A DNA stretch of 64,000 nt, from contig VXIS01000014.1 in assembly GCA_008704415.1 (NCBI GenBank), forward strand, positions 1 through 64,000, written 5' to 3'. The notes under the pieces were generated by a model. The model made no database searches and was not told where the DNA came from. It saw only the letters and a program-made list of their open reading frames with translations. Below, one piece after another: positions 1 to 12,977 of the stretch (its first letter is position 1; each line of letters opens with the position of its first letter). A program made the position numbers and the translations under genes. Source of the DNA: Sphaerosporella brunnea. Taxonomy: Eukaryota > Ascomycota > Pezizomycetes > Pezizales > Pyronemataceae.

Positions 1-872
1 CGTCACGTACCTACGCGAAACGACCCCGGTTCAGTCGATCCTGACCATGTCTGATTCGCCGACGCGCAGACATCTGCAGACAGACACTCTTAGATTTGCG
101 CGACTGCGCGTACGACATGGACTATCGCGGAGGAAGCATAAAACCGTACGGTTGAGCGCGGTGTGACGGCGAATACCAGTCCCGGTGGCTATCGCCGCGT
201 TGGCGCATGGGCATCGGCGACAGTGGTTGCAATCATGCTGACCAAGATGGGGTCTTTCGAGGAACCTCCAGCACCCAGAAGGGGTGGTGTCGCAGCTCCG
301 AGAATGCAATTGGGAGGTCTAGTGAGCGTTGAGAATGCGCTTCTAGGTGTGTGTTTACCTTATGTATAGGCAAGTGATATCCATCATATGACCCTGCATA
401 CGACATAGATTCATGAAGTGAATGCATGCAGCGACCGCGGCGCTGATCATGAGCGCGCACTGCGGGCGCTTCTCCCACTCCATGCTACTAGAACTGCTAC
501 ATACAGTCGACTCCTATAAGACTATTGTATATAAAAATAATCTCCCTATAGAATGACGGGTGACCACGCTCCCGACCGAGTTGTCCGGGACACAGCCGAC
601 TAGTATGATTCTTCACTTATAAGAAAACAAAAAACGCCCAGCTGTCCCAACCGTAGTCTTAATAGAGAGGCGTCGACTGTAGCTGACGCGCATCTGCATA
701 AAAGCGCATTGACATAGTCAATAGCCACATACAAAAAGAAAAATTGACATACAATATCTCCACAAGCTGACCCTAACACCTATTACTCGCACCTGTGGGA
801 TATTCCTTGTGTTACCCTTAACGCATAGAGAAGAACGTGATATGCAGGGCTAAGCATTTTTGAGTCAGCTAT
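1..872. other. Error-rich left-arm end (mirror of 25,935-26,770)
   Basis: This stretch pairs with clean right-arm sequence but carries many one- or few-base insertions and some substitutions. It is about 4-5% longer than its partner by my hand count. Positions 1-310 mirror the 3' half of the DUF6924-like gene, whose frame is open in the right arm and broken here. Positions 504-679 mirror the TA-flanked MITE at 26,124-26,292. The pattern is that of raw long-read errors. I do not annotate separate genes here. Confidence 0.8.
504..679. mobile_element. MITE, degraded mirror copy
   Basis: Mirror of the 26,124-26,292 element. The ends CAGTCGACTCC and GCGTCGACTG are still flanked by TA, but the interior carries extra bases. 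Confidence 0.6.
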
Positions 873-1492
873 CATTTCAAGACACTTGTCAGTCACACGA
901 ACAAAGCAACATGAATTCTTCTAGGGCTCTCGAGCGCTGAAAATGAGTGAGGCGCAATCGAACAGAAAAAACAAAGCTGGGGATCTCCATTCCGAAACCC
1001 CTCATGGCAATCCTGTGCACTTCGGCGGATTGACGGAGCGTCATGGGAACATAGCTCATGTGATTTTGGCGCTGCCCTATCCTGTTTGCCAATGCAATGG
1101 CCGGGGTCGTGTATGAGCTGAACCAAAAGATCCAGCCATGCAGATAACTCCAACGACATGTGGGTTTACACGACAGCTCATTGGCGTAACAGTTCCAGTT
1201 GCACGGCAGGTAAGAAACAAACATATTGTGAAGATCAATGCCCTGCATGGACGAGTAGGTATGCAATGAAGGTGCAGGCGAGGCTCACTGCCTGTTTGTA
1301 CTCTAGAATAACAACTTATTGGAGCCAGAATGTAGCCGTACGTATACTTACATACTTGAAGAGGTCCCACCAGCACCTCTGTCGATTACAGGTCTTCACT
1401 TCACCGCCATTGCACGGTCGACCCCTCACCAGCTAAGCTATTCGGTTTTATACATACTCTCACGGACTGCTTCCCATATTTCCACGATACGA

Positions 1493-3340
1493 TGGCGTCT
1501 CTGCCAGTGGAAATAATAATATATCTTCTACTTTGCATCTCATTTGCAATCACCCTTCATTTTTTGTTGCGTCGCAAGCGTAAACAGCCTAACCCCCCTC
1601 CAGGCTCGCGCTTCTGCTTCACCAAACTGTCTCCGTCTCCGCATGTCTAGAATTCAGCTCCCTTCGGATGGTCGATCGGGACTGGACCGGTTCTGCCCGA
1701 GGGTATCATATATGAATGCATCCAGCCTGCTTTGGCGGCACCAAAACAGCACTATTGAAACCAGAACCCCAGTCTGGCCCTGTGCTCCTTGCGTCCGCCA
1801 CCGACTTCAAAAATATCCCCATTGACGCCGAAGAATCCGGGGGAAAAATACGTCTTGTCTATCGACAATAGTTTTTACGACCTTACACCATTAGACTGCC
1901 CCTGAGCAGGACGTCGTGGCAGAGCACGTACACTCTCCTGTCATCCATCCTGCTTTTTGTTTATACAAGTGTATGGCTGACCTTGGGGTTGAATGCCACA
2001 GTGTGGTTGCTGTAACAGGTCTGGCAGGACATGCGTTTGGGTCTTGGAGGAACAGCGAGACACATCGTATGTGGTTGAGAGATTTTCTCCCGCAGGATGT
2101 CAAGAACGTTCGAATCATGACCTACGGCTAAAAAAGCAAGCTCTTGGGTGGCGGGGAATCTGAAAACACAATCGTGGATTACAAGAAGCATTTCATCGAA
2201 CAGCTAGAGCATGCTAGAAGTTCGGCCAAGGCCTCCATATGCATCTTCAATTGGTAAGGATCATGGAGACATTGGTCGCGAGGAATGGGTTCTTGAAGCT
2301 TGACGAGGACCTTTTGAAGACCATGGTGTCGAACGGACGAGATGGGATGGCTTGAAATTGGTCAACAGGTTCATGAAAAGCGAAAGTTTTCTGAAAATCA
2401 CGGAGGGCGTTTTGATACGCACGACACGGAACCACAACCTGGGTAACAAGCTCCTGGAAACTTTACTGTCCCGGAACCGCTACATAAAGATCACAGAGGG
2501 AGTCATGTCAGCCGCCGCTTCAAATGAGGGAAAAGGAGTAGAATCAATGAATATCCTTCTGGCACGAGACGGCGTAAGCGAAATTACAGAGGCGGTTTGG
2601 GTAGCTGCTGCTGGGAACTGGACGTACGCAAAGCAGGTGCTAGAACTTCTACTGGCCAAAGACAAGGATGCTGAGATCACTGAACCAGTTTTGACCGCGG
2701 CGGCACGGAATGGACGAGACGGGTTGAAGGCGTTAGAGTTCCTACTAGCAACCGAAAATACTAACATTACTGAGGCTGCGATAATCGCGGCGGCAGGAAA
2801 TTTGGATAAGGGCAAACATATGCTTGATTTACTGTTGACTAATGATAGCAGTCTCAGTGTCCCGGAGGCGGTCGTGGCGGTAGCAGCCGGGAATGGCGGG
2901 TGTAGGAAGGAACTAATCGCTACCTGACGTCAACAAAACTCTCTCAATCACGGTTGTGACGGGAACCAGCAATTCTGTCATGGAGTTACTTTTGGCCAAC
3001 TCCACGGCAGCTCAAGTACGAGGATCTTCTCTTCGCGCCGCAGAACCTTTCGGGCAGTTCTCCTGGTTTGAATCACTGGACGACATATTCGCCAGAGCAT
3101 ACGAGTGAACTCTTAGCCGCTGCTACCGAAAGCGGAAACAAACAGGTTTTTGAAACTTTCTAGCCTTTCGATGCTACACCTGCTCTCGACAAACACGGAT
3201 GATCTCTTGAGGAAATTGCAGTCCAGGCACGGAGCCCTTAGCCTTGCAGACTCCAGAAACGGGGCAACCACAGTGGTAAAGCCTGCTACTGGATGGGCAC
3301 AAAATACTAGTCTTTGCTCCCTGTTGACATTCGACGAGCC
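1493..3340 (+). pseudogene. Decayed NLR-type gene, left-arm copy
   Basis: Same pseudogene as the right-arm copy at 23,465-25,312. Pieces in order are: an N-terminal membrane segment at about 1493-1650 (EIIIYLLLCISFAITLHFLL then RRKRKQ); a frame with DFKNIPIDAEESGGKIRLVY; an alpha/beta-hydrolase-like stretch at 1960-2230 with TGLAGHAFGSW and MWLRDFLPQDVKNVRIMTYG, interrupted by TAA where a Tyr codon is expected; then repeats from 2264 with the pattern ITEAVWVAAAGN...LELLLAKD spaced about 32-33 residues. A small GATGG duplication near 2340 shifts the frame before the longest open stretch (2352-2927), and another shift follows it. The NACHT/NB-ARC domain expected between hydrolase and repeats is absent. 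The repeats resemble the fungal DUF7104-type family; that name is from memory. Confidence 0.75.
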
Positions 3341-6300
3341 TGATGGGGCTGGCCTGGGAGGGGGTGGGGTGGGATCACCCTTTATAATCGTTCTTTGCAA
3401 TAGATATGTTCCGGTAAATCAAGTAGCTTATTCCCGTTAAATTGCAAGGGAGTAAAGGTCTACAATGCCCGCCAAAATTTATCCAAGTTTTAATCTAGAT
3501 ACCGTATCTTTTCTAGCGAAAGGCTGGCTTTTCGGTAGGGCGCAACCTCCGTAAGAAAAAAAAACCTTACAACCTACTGGCCTTTCAGTGCCTGGCAGCC
3601 GGAAAACTCATCACCCTTTTACCTTTCCTGAATTTGCTTGAGATCAGCCGGCACCAAAAGACTACCTCCTCCGAATCTCGGAGTCACCATGTGTCACTCG
3701 CACATAACCCATCCCCTCACCTTCCGGTGCAAAAGCTCACTTTTGACTAACGGCGCGAGGTCAAAACTGCGCTAGATCCAACATCTTATATTTCACCGAC
3801 GAACATAGCAATAGGTCAACCTATCGAATCTCATGGAAGGTTCAGGCGCAAGAGCGTTTGGTAGAAACAGCTGGTAATGATGTAGAAATTATGATTTCGT
3901 GACACGAGGAGTCACCGGCACGCATCACCACATTTCATCTGTACCCGCCGGCGAAACTGCCAGTAAAACACCATGCCCGAACACCAAAAGACCTAGGCAG
4001 ACTGGATCGAAATAGACGAGGACGCTGATTCCTATCTTGAGTTCTGAGGCTAGAGCAGGCCGAAAGGCTGAAAATGACTTTAAGGAAATCTCATGGGAAC
4101 CGCACGCCCCAACGGTAGGGGTAGTGGCGGGATTCTTGATGGTGGCAGGCTGTATCGATGCCAGTGGGATGGGGGTAGAGCCCCGCAATCTCGCAGTTTC
4201 AACCTGAAAAAAACTACTTTGAATAGAATACTGCTTCTTGTGTTTTTGGACCCTTTATCATGATATTGAAAACCACAGTAGATGGGTCGCCAAACAGGCC
4301 GAGTTGGTCGAATCTTAAAAAACTCGCAAGGTCGCATAATATCGCTTGTTCTCCAGCAACCTAGCGGCCCCCTAAGGCGCTTCCAAAAAATACGGTACCC
4401 GGTACACAATACCTGGACACAACACAAAGACAACCCAAAACTCACCAGAAAAAAGGGAAGAAATCGCCAAAAAAATTCTCTGTGAATAGGATCGATGAAA
4501 GCTAGGGGCCTGTAGGAATTAAACTGGAGGTTAAATCAAGGTTAGGGGTGGGGGGAACATACGGTTAGGCTTACGGCAAGTTCGGATTATTTCATCAATT
4601 GTTGCCCCTAAAAAACTCAGCAAAAATTAGAAGCACAGCCCGCAATTTCGAGTGCTAGCTATATTTCTTATTCCTTTTTTTTTTTTGGCGTCGCATTGTC
4701 ATGTTATGGTTCTTGTGTGGGTATCATGTACCGGATGTGGGTAGATTAAAAACTCGGGTAGTTTCTTTCGCGACCTTTACTCAATCGCAAAGAAGAAGCA
4801 TTGGTGTGAGCAGCAGAGCCGGCTTCAAGGACATGCTGACAAGAAGCAGAGAAACTGGATCAAGAAGCGAGCGCTCTGTCCCGCTGTTCGGATATTACGC
4901 CGCGCTTGGGGAAGGGGGGGGTTCTTCAAATCTGAGATGATGTGTTGCCGCGTCACCATGCAGCACTCGTTGACCACTGTCGCAAAGAAGGGGTGGGGGG
5001 GGGTCCAAATTGCAGCACAGGCCCCTTGTTGCTCAACTGCATGTGGGCTCAAATTGCGGCAGATGCTGTGTTTTTCGCAGTTCTATGTATGACCGTCGCT
5101 GTATATGTTTCACCTCTTGGCCTTCGAATCTGTACTCGGATATGCATAGACGCGCGAATTGGAAACAAAAAAAAAAAGGCCAGCAGCAATAGTGAACGCG
5201 GGTATAAAAGCCGAGACACTGGGATCTGGTGTAGAAGTATTTTCACGTTTTTGTGGGACGAGAAGCCGAAGCTGGGAGAGCCCCCAGTGTAGCTCTGCTC
5301 CGGATCCGTTATCTGGAACGAGAGGAATCTGCGGAATGGGGGGTTTCTGTGCGTATGGAAGTGATGTAAAATTCATTTTACCGGAAACTGCTTGTTTTGT
5401 GTGTTTTTTTGTGGGATTGAGAACTATGATAAGCGCCATGCAAACATTTTTTTTTTGTGCTGTGGCTCCGTCTGGGACCCTACCCTACGACACTACCACC
5501 AGCTGATCATCAAGGGATCCACAGCGGATGATCTGCCAGTAGCGAGGAATAGATACAACCACTAAAACTAAATTGCTAGATAGATCCTGGCCATACCAAG
5601 CCAGGACCAAGACGTGCTTCATATCGGCGTTCAACCCGCGCGAAGTCCCTAGAGTACTGCTGAATGTCTTGCCATGCGCCTCAGCCTCATGCAGAAGCAG
5701 AGTACTCCAACCAATTGCCATCAGCCAGCTTGTGAGATGCCCCGCGCACGGATCGGTACATCCCGCCCCAGATCTCAGCTGCTCGTGGCATTTCAAAAAA
5801 CGCACCTGCAGCAAGTGGCTGAAAGGTACTCGAAGGAGAAACCGTTGAGCTCAATTGAGGTTAAAATCACCAGATCGAGAAAGTCTCGCGAGATCTCCAC
5901 CCACCCGCATTTTTTTGGTTCTGTGTAAATGCCGGCCACGAGTATTTGGGTCGCACGAGCTAAAAATAACGACACACGAGTCATTGCGCATGTCTGAGAC
6001 AGGTCGACCGCACTGGTTGGCTTCGCCCAGACAACAACGTCTTCTCCGGGAGATGGGGAAAGGAGGAGGAAGAAGTAATTTCCATGTTTCAATGATCTCG
6101 AAATCGACGGTTGAAATTGCTGTTGGAATCAACAAAAAAAAAAACAAGTACAAATAGCCAAGCAACTCTCGGCGGCGGAATGGGTGGCCTGATGCTGCTG
6201 CTGCTGCTCACCGGAGGGACGCTGTAGCTCAATTCGGCTGCCGACGACACGGGTCGATACAACCACTGGATTGCCAACACGAAGGGTCCCATTCGCCAGT

Positions 6301-6982
6301 GCCGGTGTGTGTGGTCCTGCACGGTGAACTGTTGTGGCCTGGGCGGCCAGGAAGCCACAGTGCGCAGTATTGACGATCCCGGCCCAGCATGAATCAGGGG
6401 ACGACAGGCGCCGGATTGCTTTTATGCGCTGGATCGACAACAACAACAACAAAATAAGTAGAACTTTCTCGGATTTCGCTCCCAGAAGAGCCTTCTTTTC
6501 GTAGCATCACAATAGCCACCGCCACACCGTACGGAAGAACTCTGCGCGCGCGGCTGGCAAGTTTCCTGGTTGGCCCGGTGGTTGCTTTCATTTTTTTTGC
6601 CGCGCTGGTGACTGAGAGAATCGATGAGCTGTTGCCTTCCCAGGCCAAGAGCTCAACGAAAGGGACTCTCCATGGATCCTACTCTGGGCATCGACGCCTC
6701 CCAATGAATGTGATCTGTGCCAAGGGCCAGCAGACCAGTATCCAGGCCCAAAAAATCGGTAGCGACCTCCAGTGGGGCTGATTTTTCGCCGCACAGGGGG
6801 GCTAAAAAAAAAAAGTTTGTCGCTACAGGTACGCCGAGCGACAAGTCATTCAAGCTATTTTCAGCGGGGGTGTCAGTCAGGGCTGAAGTTATCCCGTCTT
6901 GGGAGTGGAGACCCTTCGATCATGGCCATCATCTCCCCCACGGGCCGGGACCGTATAAAGAGCCCCGCAAATCCTGCCCTCC
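3341..6982. other. Non-coding stretch, left arm
   Basis: I find no gene I can support. It holds AT-rich spacers, homopolymer runs (C/G runs near 4911 and 4994, A runs near 5168 and 6130), and a TATAAA at 6954-6959 that serves the peroxidase gene. Open frames around 5,500-6,450 are short, overlap on both strands and lack recognisable domains. One frame near 6180-6370 encodes a Leu-rich start followed by a few Cys residues and could be a small secreted peptide, but its frame differs between the two arms. Confidence 0.6.
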
Positions 6983-7012
6983 ATGGTGGTGCTTCTTCTC
7001 AAGGCAGCAGCA

Positions 7013-8366
7013 ATGTTCTCATCCAGGTGGCTCCTCTCCCTCCTCACAGCCTCCCTGCTCTTCCTGCAGCTGGGCGAAGCATGCGTCTTTGCCAAGCGTG
7101 ACAGCACCGAAGAACAGCCCGCAGTCCGTGAACGCCGTACCGTCCGCCGCGATGTCCAATTCCCGGATACGAATGCGGGGAAGACCGTGAACACGGGCAC
7201 AAAACCCAGAAACAGATCGTGCAAGAAGTGGTTCCAGATCCGAGATTACATCTTAAGGGAGATCTTCGATGGTATTTCCCTCGTCCTCCGCCAAGATCGA
7301 AGATGATTCGTCGACTGACAGTGAGACCAGGCGCCCAATGCGGTGATAATGCTCGTGCGGCTGTAAGATTGGCCTTCCACGATGGTGAGTGCAAGTTCGA
7401 ACGGTAGTTTTTCTCGACGAACGTTGCTGATACGCAGAAATTAAACAGCTGGAACCTTCTCCCTTGCCATTCAAGCTCGTGGAGGACGCAACGGCGGCGC
7501 AGATGGGTCTATGCTGATTGACCCCACGGAGATCGAACGCCCCGACAACAACGGTCTGCAGCAAATCGTGACCGCCCTCACTCCTCTTGCCGCCCAATTC
7601 GGTGTAAGCAACGCCGACATTCTCCACGTCACCGGAATTCTCGGCGTCATCGTCTGTCCCGGTGGACCTGTAATCGAGACCTGGGTCGGAAGGCGGGATG
7701 CCAGATGGAGGAATCCGACGGGTTTACTACCAGATGTTAACGACTCGGTTCTGAAAATGGTGGCCAGGTTTAAGGATATGGGGTTTAATGTCAGAGATTT
7801 GATGGCACTGATTGGGGCCCATTCGACCGCGAAACAGAGGTTTGTCGACCCCTCCAGAGCTGGAGAACCCCAGGATACGACACCAGACATCTGGGATGTT
7901 AAGGTAACCCTCCCGCACCTTCTCTCCCCCCCCCCCCCCCGCCCGAAACAGCTACCAACAACCACAGTTCTATGGCGAAACCCTCAACGATACCGTCCCC
8001 GAAGGCGTCTTCCGATTCGCCTCTGACCACAAGTTCGCGCGGCACCCGACGACAAGGCGTGACTTTGAGCGGTTCGTAGACGACCAGGACGATTGGGACG
8101 AAGATTATGCCAGAGCGCACGAGCAGATGTCGTTGCTGGGACAAGACCGTAGCAAGTTGACCAGGTGCACCGAGATCTTGCCGCCAAAGATTGACCTTGG
8201 CCCGTTGTTTGTGGATAGAGATGCTGGCCATGATGACGGCCTAGATCATGGTGTTGATGGGGAGCAGGGTTTCCAGCCTGATGATGCGACTTCTCTCGAG
8301 GTGTCTGCGGAGCGCCTTAGCAGGGTGCTGAGGCGGTTGAGAGGTTATTGGGGTAACTCTGGGTAG
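7013..8366 (+). CDS. Secreted class II haem peroxidase (AA2 type), left-arm copy, open
   Basis: Exons 7013-7271, 7322-7384, 7449-7903 and 7968-8366 (introns of 50, 64 and 64 nt, all GT..AG) give 391 residues in one frame. A signal peptide (MFSSRWLLSLLTASLLFLQ) leads the protein. The distal site is RLAFHD with Arg at about 102 and His at about 106; the proximal haem ligand is in LMALIGAHSTA, His at about 232. GRRDARW and the RRDFERF region fit fungal class II peroxidases, which oxidise phenolic or lignin-like substrates outside the cell with H2O2. No clear manganese site is evident to me. The TATAAA at 6954-6959 sits about 60 nt before the chosen ATG; an in-frame ATG at 6983 is an alternative. 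The mirror copy at 18435-19788 has frameshifts, so this is the better version of what is probably one locus. A poly-C tract lies in the third intron. Confidence 0.85.
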
Positions 8367-8662
8367 CAGTGTCCTTTTAATATTTAATTTGACGTAATTC
8401 TCTTTTTTTTTTCTGTTGTGCTTGTGAGCTAGCCAGCGGATGGTGATACTACAGATAGAGGCGGCCGCGCAAGCACACCGCCCAATATGGAGGGGTTGAA
8501 ATGGTGGAAGAAACGATTATTGGTCGGTCGAAACGCTTCATGCAGGGTTTGCATCAAGCCTCTGTCATGAACCAAAGAAGTGATAACTGATAACTGATAA
8601 CACACGTAATGTGAACCTTCAGCCTCAATTGAAGACTCCCACCTCCAACGACTTGTGTACTA

Positions 8663-8975
8663 CAGTAGAACCTCTCTATCAGAATACCCCTTATAAGAAT
8701 AACCTCAGTATAAGACTGGTCCCGACGGTTTTGTATGGGAAATAAGATTATTTTTTTTATTAGAATATTTTTAGGTATTCTTATAAAAAGTGCGGCTGAG
8801 CAGCGCTGGGAAAAAGCAATTATCGCCCCTTTTATCGTCCGTGTGCCACGGCGTTCTCCTTCCCATCTCAACACCGGTCATCACTCGTACGCCAAGCCAA
8901 CCTCTATGTAAGAATACCCGCCATATAAGACAACGCCCCCCGGTCCCGAGATATTCTTATAGAGAGGTTCTACTG
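8663..8975. mobile_element. Pogo/Tc1-type MITE with TA duplication
   Basis: The ends are inverted: CAGTAGAACCTCTCTATCAG at the left and its complement ..TATAGAGAGGTTCTACTG at the right, each flanked by TA. The 313-bp body contains further TTCTTATA motifs near both ends and no transposase. A TA target site with a CAGTRRAACCTC start is typical of pogo-like elements. Mirror copy at 17826-18138. Confidence 0.75.
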
Positions 8976-8979
8976 TATC

Positions 8980-11200
8980 CGAGTTCATACGGTAGTACGA
9001 AGGGTGTGCTGGAATTCGGACTTGTGGAGTACAATTACTGTCCCACCAGGTTATCGCAGTCACTTCAACCCCATGAAATCGCACTCGGACTTCCAGTTCG
9101 TCATGCATCGCTGCTTCGAGGTTTTTGCACCTGCACTTGCCCCTATGATTCTAAGCTGCGTGGACTTCCTCCGCTCGCACCGCTCCCAATTTCACCAATT
9201 TCACCAATACCGTAACTTGACTGATTCCTTGCGTTCGTTGTGGCAAAGCCGTGCATAGTTGATAACGAACGCACCTTAGGAGCGGTGCAAGCTTCTCCTG
9301 TTTAGCATTGGAAGCACTCCTTCGTAACTCCAGCACTTGCTCTGGCCCCGCTCGCAACTGGTAGTTCCATCCCCCAAAACTTCATCCCGTTGTTTGCGTC
9401 CATGGTGAAGGCTGCCTTGTTGGGATCCACAAAATTGCGCAGATTAACAAGCAAGCACTCCCTGGGGGACAAGAGCCTTTGTCATATTCCAAATCAGTGC
9501 AAAAACACAGCTGCAAAGATAGTTGAAGCTTTCTATCTCCGCCGGAGTTCACGGACAGTCCACGACTGTGGCTTTCGACAAAAGGTTATGGACCCACATG
9601 ATAGAGGGCAGTGGCGCGAGCCCGGTGTATAGCCGACAAGGCTGAAAGTTCCAGGGTACACTCTCTTTGATCCGTACCCTATGCTGCACAATATCATTTG
9701 CCCGCTTGAGGAGCGCAGGCTCGGCACAGAAATCGCGAATGACGATGAGAACAATCTCATTTGTAAGGCTGTCGCGTACAACAATAAGGTCTCCGTCGGC
9801 CGACAGTATTCTGTGCCACATCTCCGGTGGGCATATCAGTCAAGAATTCTCTACCCCGCTGGGTTCTCTTGTCCTGTTACGAAATATGCCTTCCATTCCT
9901 CGGTGACCGCTGGTGTTGCCCCGTAAGCCGCGCCCTGGCAGGAAGGTATCTGAACGCCCCCAGGTTGCCCATCGTAACTGTTGTTACCGAAGCGGGGTAG
10001 TTGTCCTGTTCCTCCGGCTTCAAAGCAAGCTTGAGAGTCTTTATAAGGTTGCTCCTCCGAAGCCTGTGCAGGCCTTGCTGGGTCCAACGCTGGTGTAAGG
10101 CTTGCATACACAGGGGATAATCCTTCGGATAGGTTGCGAGACGGTCGAGTATTTGAGTGAATATATCTTCTGGTGCACCAATGCCGACTCCTTTAAGTAC
10201 CATGTCTCCAGGGTGACTTCCCGGTTCGGGGTTGTATGAGTTCGCTAGCACTGGCATACCGACAGCCCATGGGTATATTCCAGCTTCCGGATGGCGTAGT
10301 CAACATGGGCCCTTTACCATATGTTAGCTACTTAACTTCCAAGACAGCGATGCAACATTGTATCGGAAGAACATAGAAGACAAGCCACCCGAGAGAACCG
10401 CCACACTAGGTATAGACGTCCTCAACATGAGTGGAATCCAGCCCAAACACACACACACACACACACACACACTCCTTCAGCGCCGAGCCAGCCCATCGCC
10501 GAACTAGCAAGCTGAACACAGAAAAAAACACCCGGGAGACCGCGTGAGTGAACTGGAAGTGCCGCCTCGCCTGTTTAGCCATGGCTCGGCTCGCTGTCTG
10601 GGCTGGGCCCAGGGTTGTTGCTGAATGTGAAATCCATAGTTTATCGCGATGGAGAAGGTGTGCAGTAGTAGGACAGGTGGTGGTTGGAGAGGTGGTGGTT
10701 GGAGAGGTGGTGCGAGGTGACGAGTACCGTATTATCCCGGTAATAACGCAGTTGCACGCCCCCCCAACAGTGTGCTGTATTGTAGGTACATACATATATA
10801 TATTGTTTTTTTGATGGAACAAGTACTGTCTGTTCTCAATTTTATGTCGCAGAAACTTTCGCAAGACGGCCTCGAGCAGCAGTAGTGGCTCCCATTGTTA
10901 AAGGCTGCTGAGGCAGTGTTCTTCCGCTGAAAAGAGAGAAAAAGAAAAGAAAAAGAAACACAGGAAATAAATACCACATATTTCGCAGATTGAATCCCCT
11001 AATGCCCAGCAGCAAGACTGCTATTCCAATTAGTTAATCGCAGGTGGTTCTCTATTCAATCCGCTCTTTCGATACCCTCTATTGCTACAACCTCACTGCC
11101 CACCTGCTCACCCTACCGCTCACCTCTCCTGTGTTCCTCACAACACAGCACAGCACCGAGTCCCTGCTTTCTGATTCAACTTCGCTCCCTGTTCCGATCA
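8980..11200. other. Left-arm stretch without a supported gene
   Basis: Medium-length frames occur on both strands (for example 9390-9632 and 9681-9926 on +, 9851-10111 and 9877-10257 on -) but none shows a domain or a convincing chain of exons. An (AC)n tract lies at about 10446-10472 and a 17-bp tandem (GGTGGTTGGAGAGGTGG type) at about 10676-10710. I leave possible decayed genes open. Confidence 0.5.
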
Positions 11201-11204
11201 GTAA

Positions 11205-12977
11205 GTGACAGTAACTATGACGTTCCACAATCCGTGCCCTGCTTTGTGGGACTTTTCTTCGCTGCAGGCACCTATTGTGACAGCTTGGTCTGATCGCCAA
11301 CACGTGGGGACATTTACTGAAGAGACTTCGCTGGAAAATCGTAAGAAGTTTGTCGCAGCTATACGCAGCTTCGCAAGAGCACTATGGAAGCGCTATCATC
11401 TGGAATGCGAGGGAATTTCGACCGAATATTGGGTCCAACAGAACCTGCTGGGGTTTCGCTGCGACCTGGGCGAGCTTATCTGCCAACGGCTTGGATGGGA
11501 CTATCGAGTAAGTCTCTTACAATCGTTAAGAAACCCGGCTTTTAATAACATTCTTATTTCAGCTTATAGATCTCATAGAGGAACCATTGATAACCACTTG
11601 CGCCCACCATTACACGCAGGTGGAGGATCCAACCTCCTGCTGGGGTCTAGCACGGATTTCGAATAAGGAGTGGGGCCCCAATCAGATGCCCACTAGCTTC
11701 AACTACGACCCAATGGGGGGTGACGGTGTCACGGTTATCGTAATTGACAGTGGTGTGAAGGAGAATCATCCCGTGAGTCATGCCATGGCCATGTATCTTG
11801 AGCGAGCGAGAACACAGGTAGTAACCTAAAGGGGAAGGAGGCGAGTTAACGTAGGAATGTTGAGCGGTGCGAGATATGTCGCCGACTGTCAGCACTTTCT
11901 GGTGACCGTGGCCGATCAACTTAGGTAGGGAGTAGGACCCCATAAAGGGAGGTTGAAGCCAGACTGACTACGTAAATATTATCGCGTAGGTCACGGTATC
12001 CCATATAGCCAGGTATCAGTGGCAGAAGAACAGCTGTTCACGTGGGTCAGGCCCTGTACAAAGTGACCATGCCGACGCCTAGTAATAGGGTCAGGTTGAC
12101 CTGGAGAGGCAATACTCACAGCAATCCTATGGTGCAATGTGATGTCTAGCTCTAGACTAGATGATTAGGCAATAGTGGTCTGATTATCGAAGAGCCTTGA
12201 GGAAAGCCTACACGATACGTCGAGAACAGAAACCCGGCGCGCAATGGCACATTGTAGTAGATGTGCTCGAATATGAGGGGTCTCTACACAACTGTCTCTA
12301 CGTGCGACAGTTATGATGTATCAGCAGGTCTGTGAATCCTTCTCCTATGTACAGCAGGGAGGCGCGTCCACACAGCAGTGATACATACATTTCTTAGCTA
12401 ATTAGGGGCAGCTCGTTGAGCAAGGGAGGGGCCGCGGTTTTGTCGCAGCAGGAAACTCAAGCAGGTAGGTTTCCCGACACGTGGGTATTTTTTACAGAAC
12501 TGAACCCGTTCCCATGAGATGATAATTAGAAGAACTGTATTGTCTCAGACACGTGAGCCGAGCAGTCCACCCAGCTCGGCCTCGCAGTACGCTGCTCGTC
12601 GTCGGGAACTGCACCACCAAGAGAATGCCATGAACCTTTCAGTGGCTTTGGAGAGGAGTGTCTTGCCTTTGCTATCCATGCAGACCGACATTCAGAGTAC
12701 CGGATTGGAGGACAACGGCACACGTCGTAAGGACTGGACCTCTAGAGCATAGAGTCAACGGTTGGGAGCTTAACAATTTATGTACGTCTCTGCCAGTGAC
12801 GATTTTGCATGTAGGTGTGCATATGCTTCAGGCGTGGCTGCAGCCATCGCAGCTCGAGAAAATTCCTCAACGATGGTCGCGGTGCTTTTGTACTTGCGTC
12901 TCGCGATCTCGCAACTGAAAGATATACTCTTCAGGAAAACGAGGATAACGGGCACGCACAACTTAGCTCATCTATGA
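11205..12977 (+). pseudogene. Subtilase, left-arm copy, broken
   Basis: Mirror of the open subtilase gene at 13,959-15,596. Exon 1 (11205-11507), a 55-nt intron and the exon with the catalytic Asp (VTVIVIDSG) match the other arm exactly. From about 11,803 onward the copy is full of small insertions: the His motif region reads CACGGTATCCCATATAGC instead of an open HGTH codon string, and the Ser region is lost after DIQSTGLEDN. The damage is mostly indels rather than C/T changes, which points to unpolished read sequence rather than real decay. Confidence 0.7.

Noticed and set aside
1..500. Telomere or terminal repeat at the left edge
   Set aside because: No TTAGGG-type repeats; the sequence is gene-derived.
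10446..10472. CRISPR-like or regulatory repeat
   Set aside because: It is a simple (AC)n microsatellite, mirrored in the other arm.
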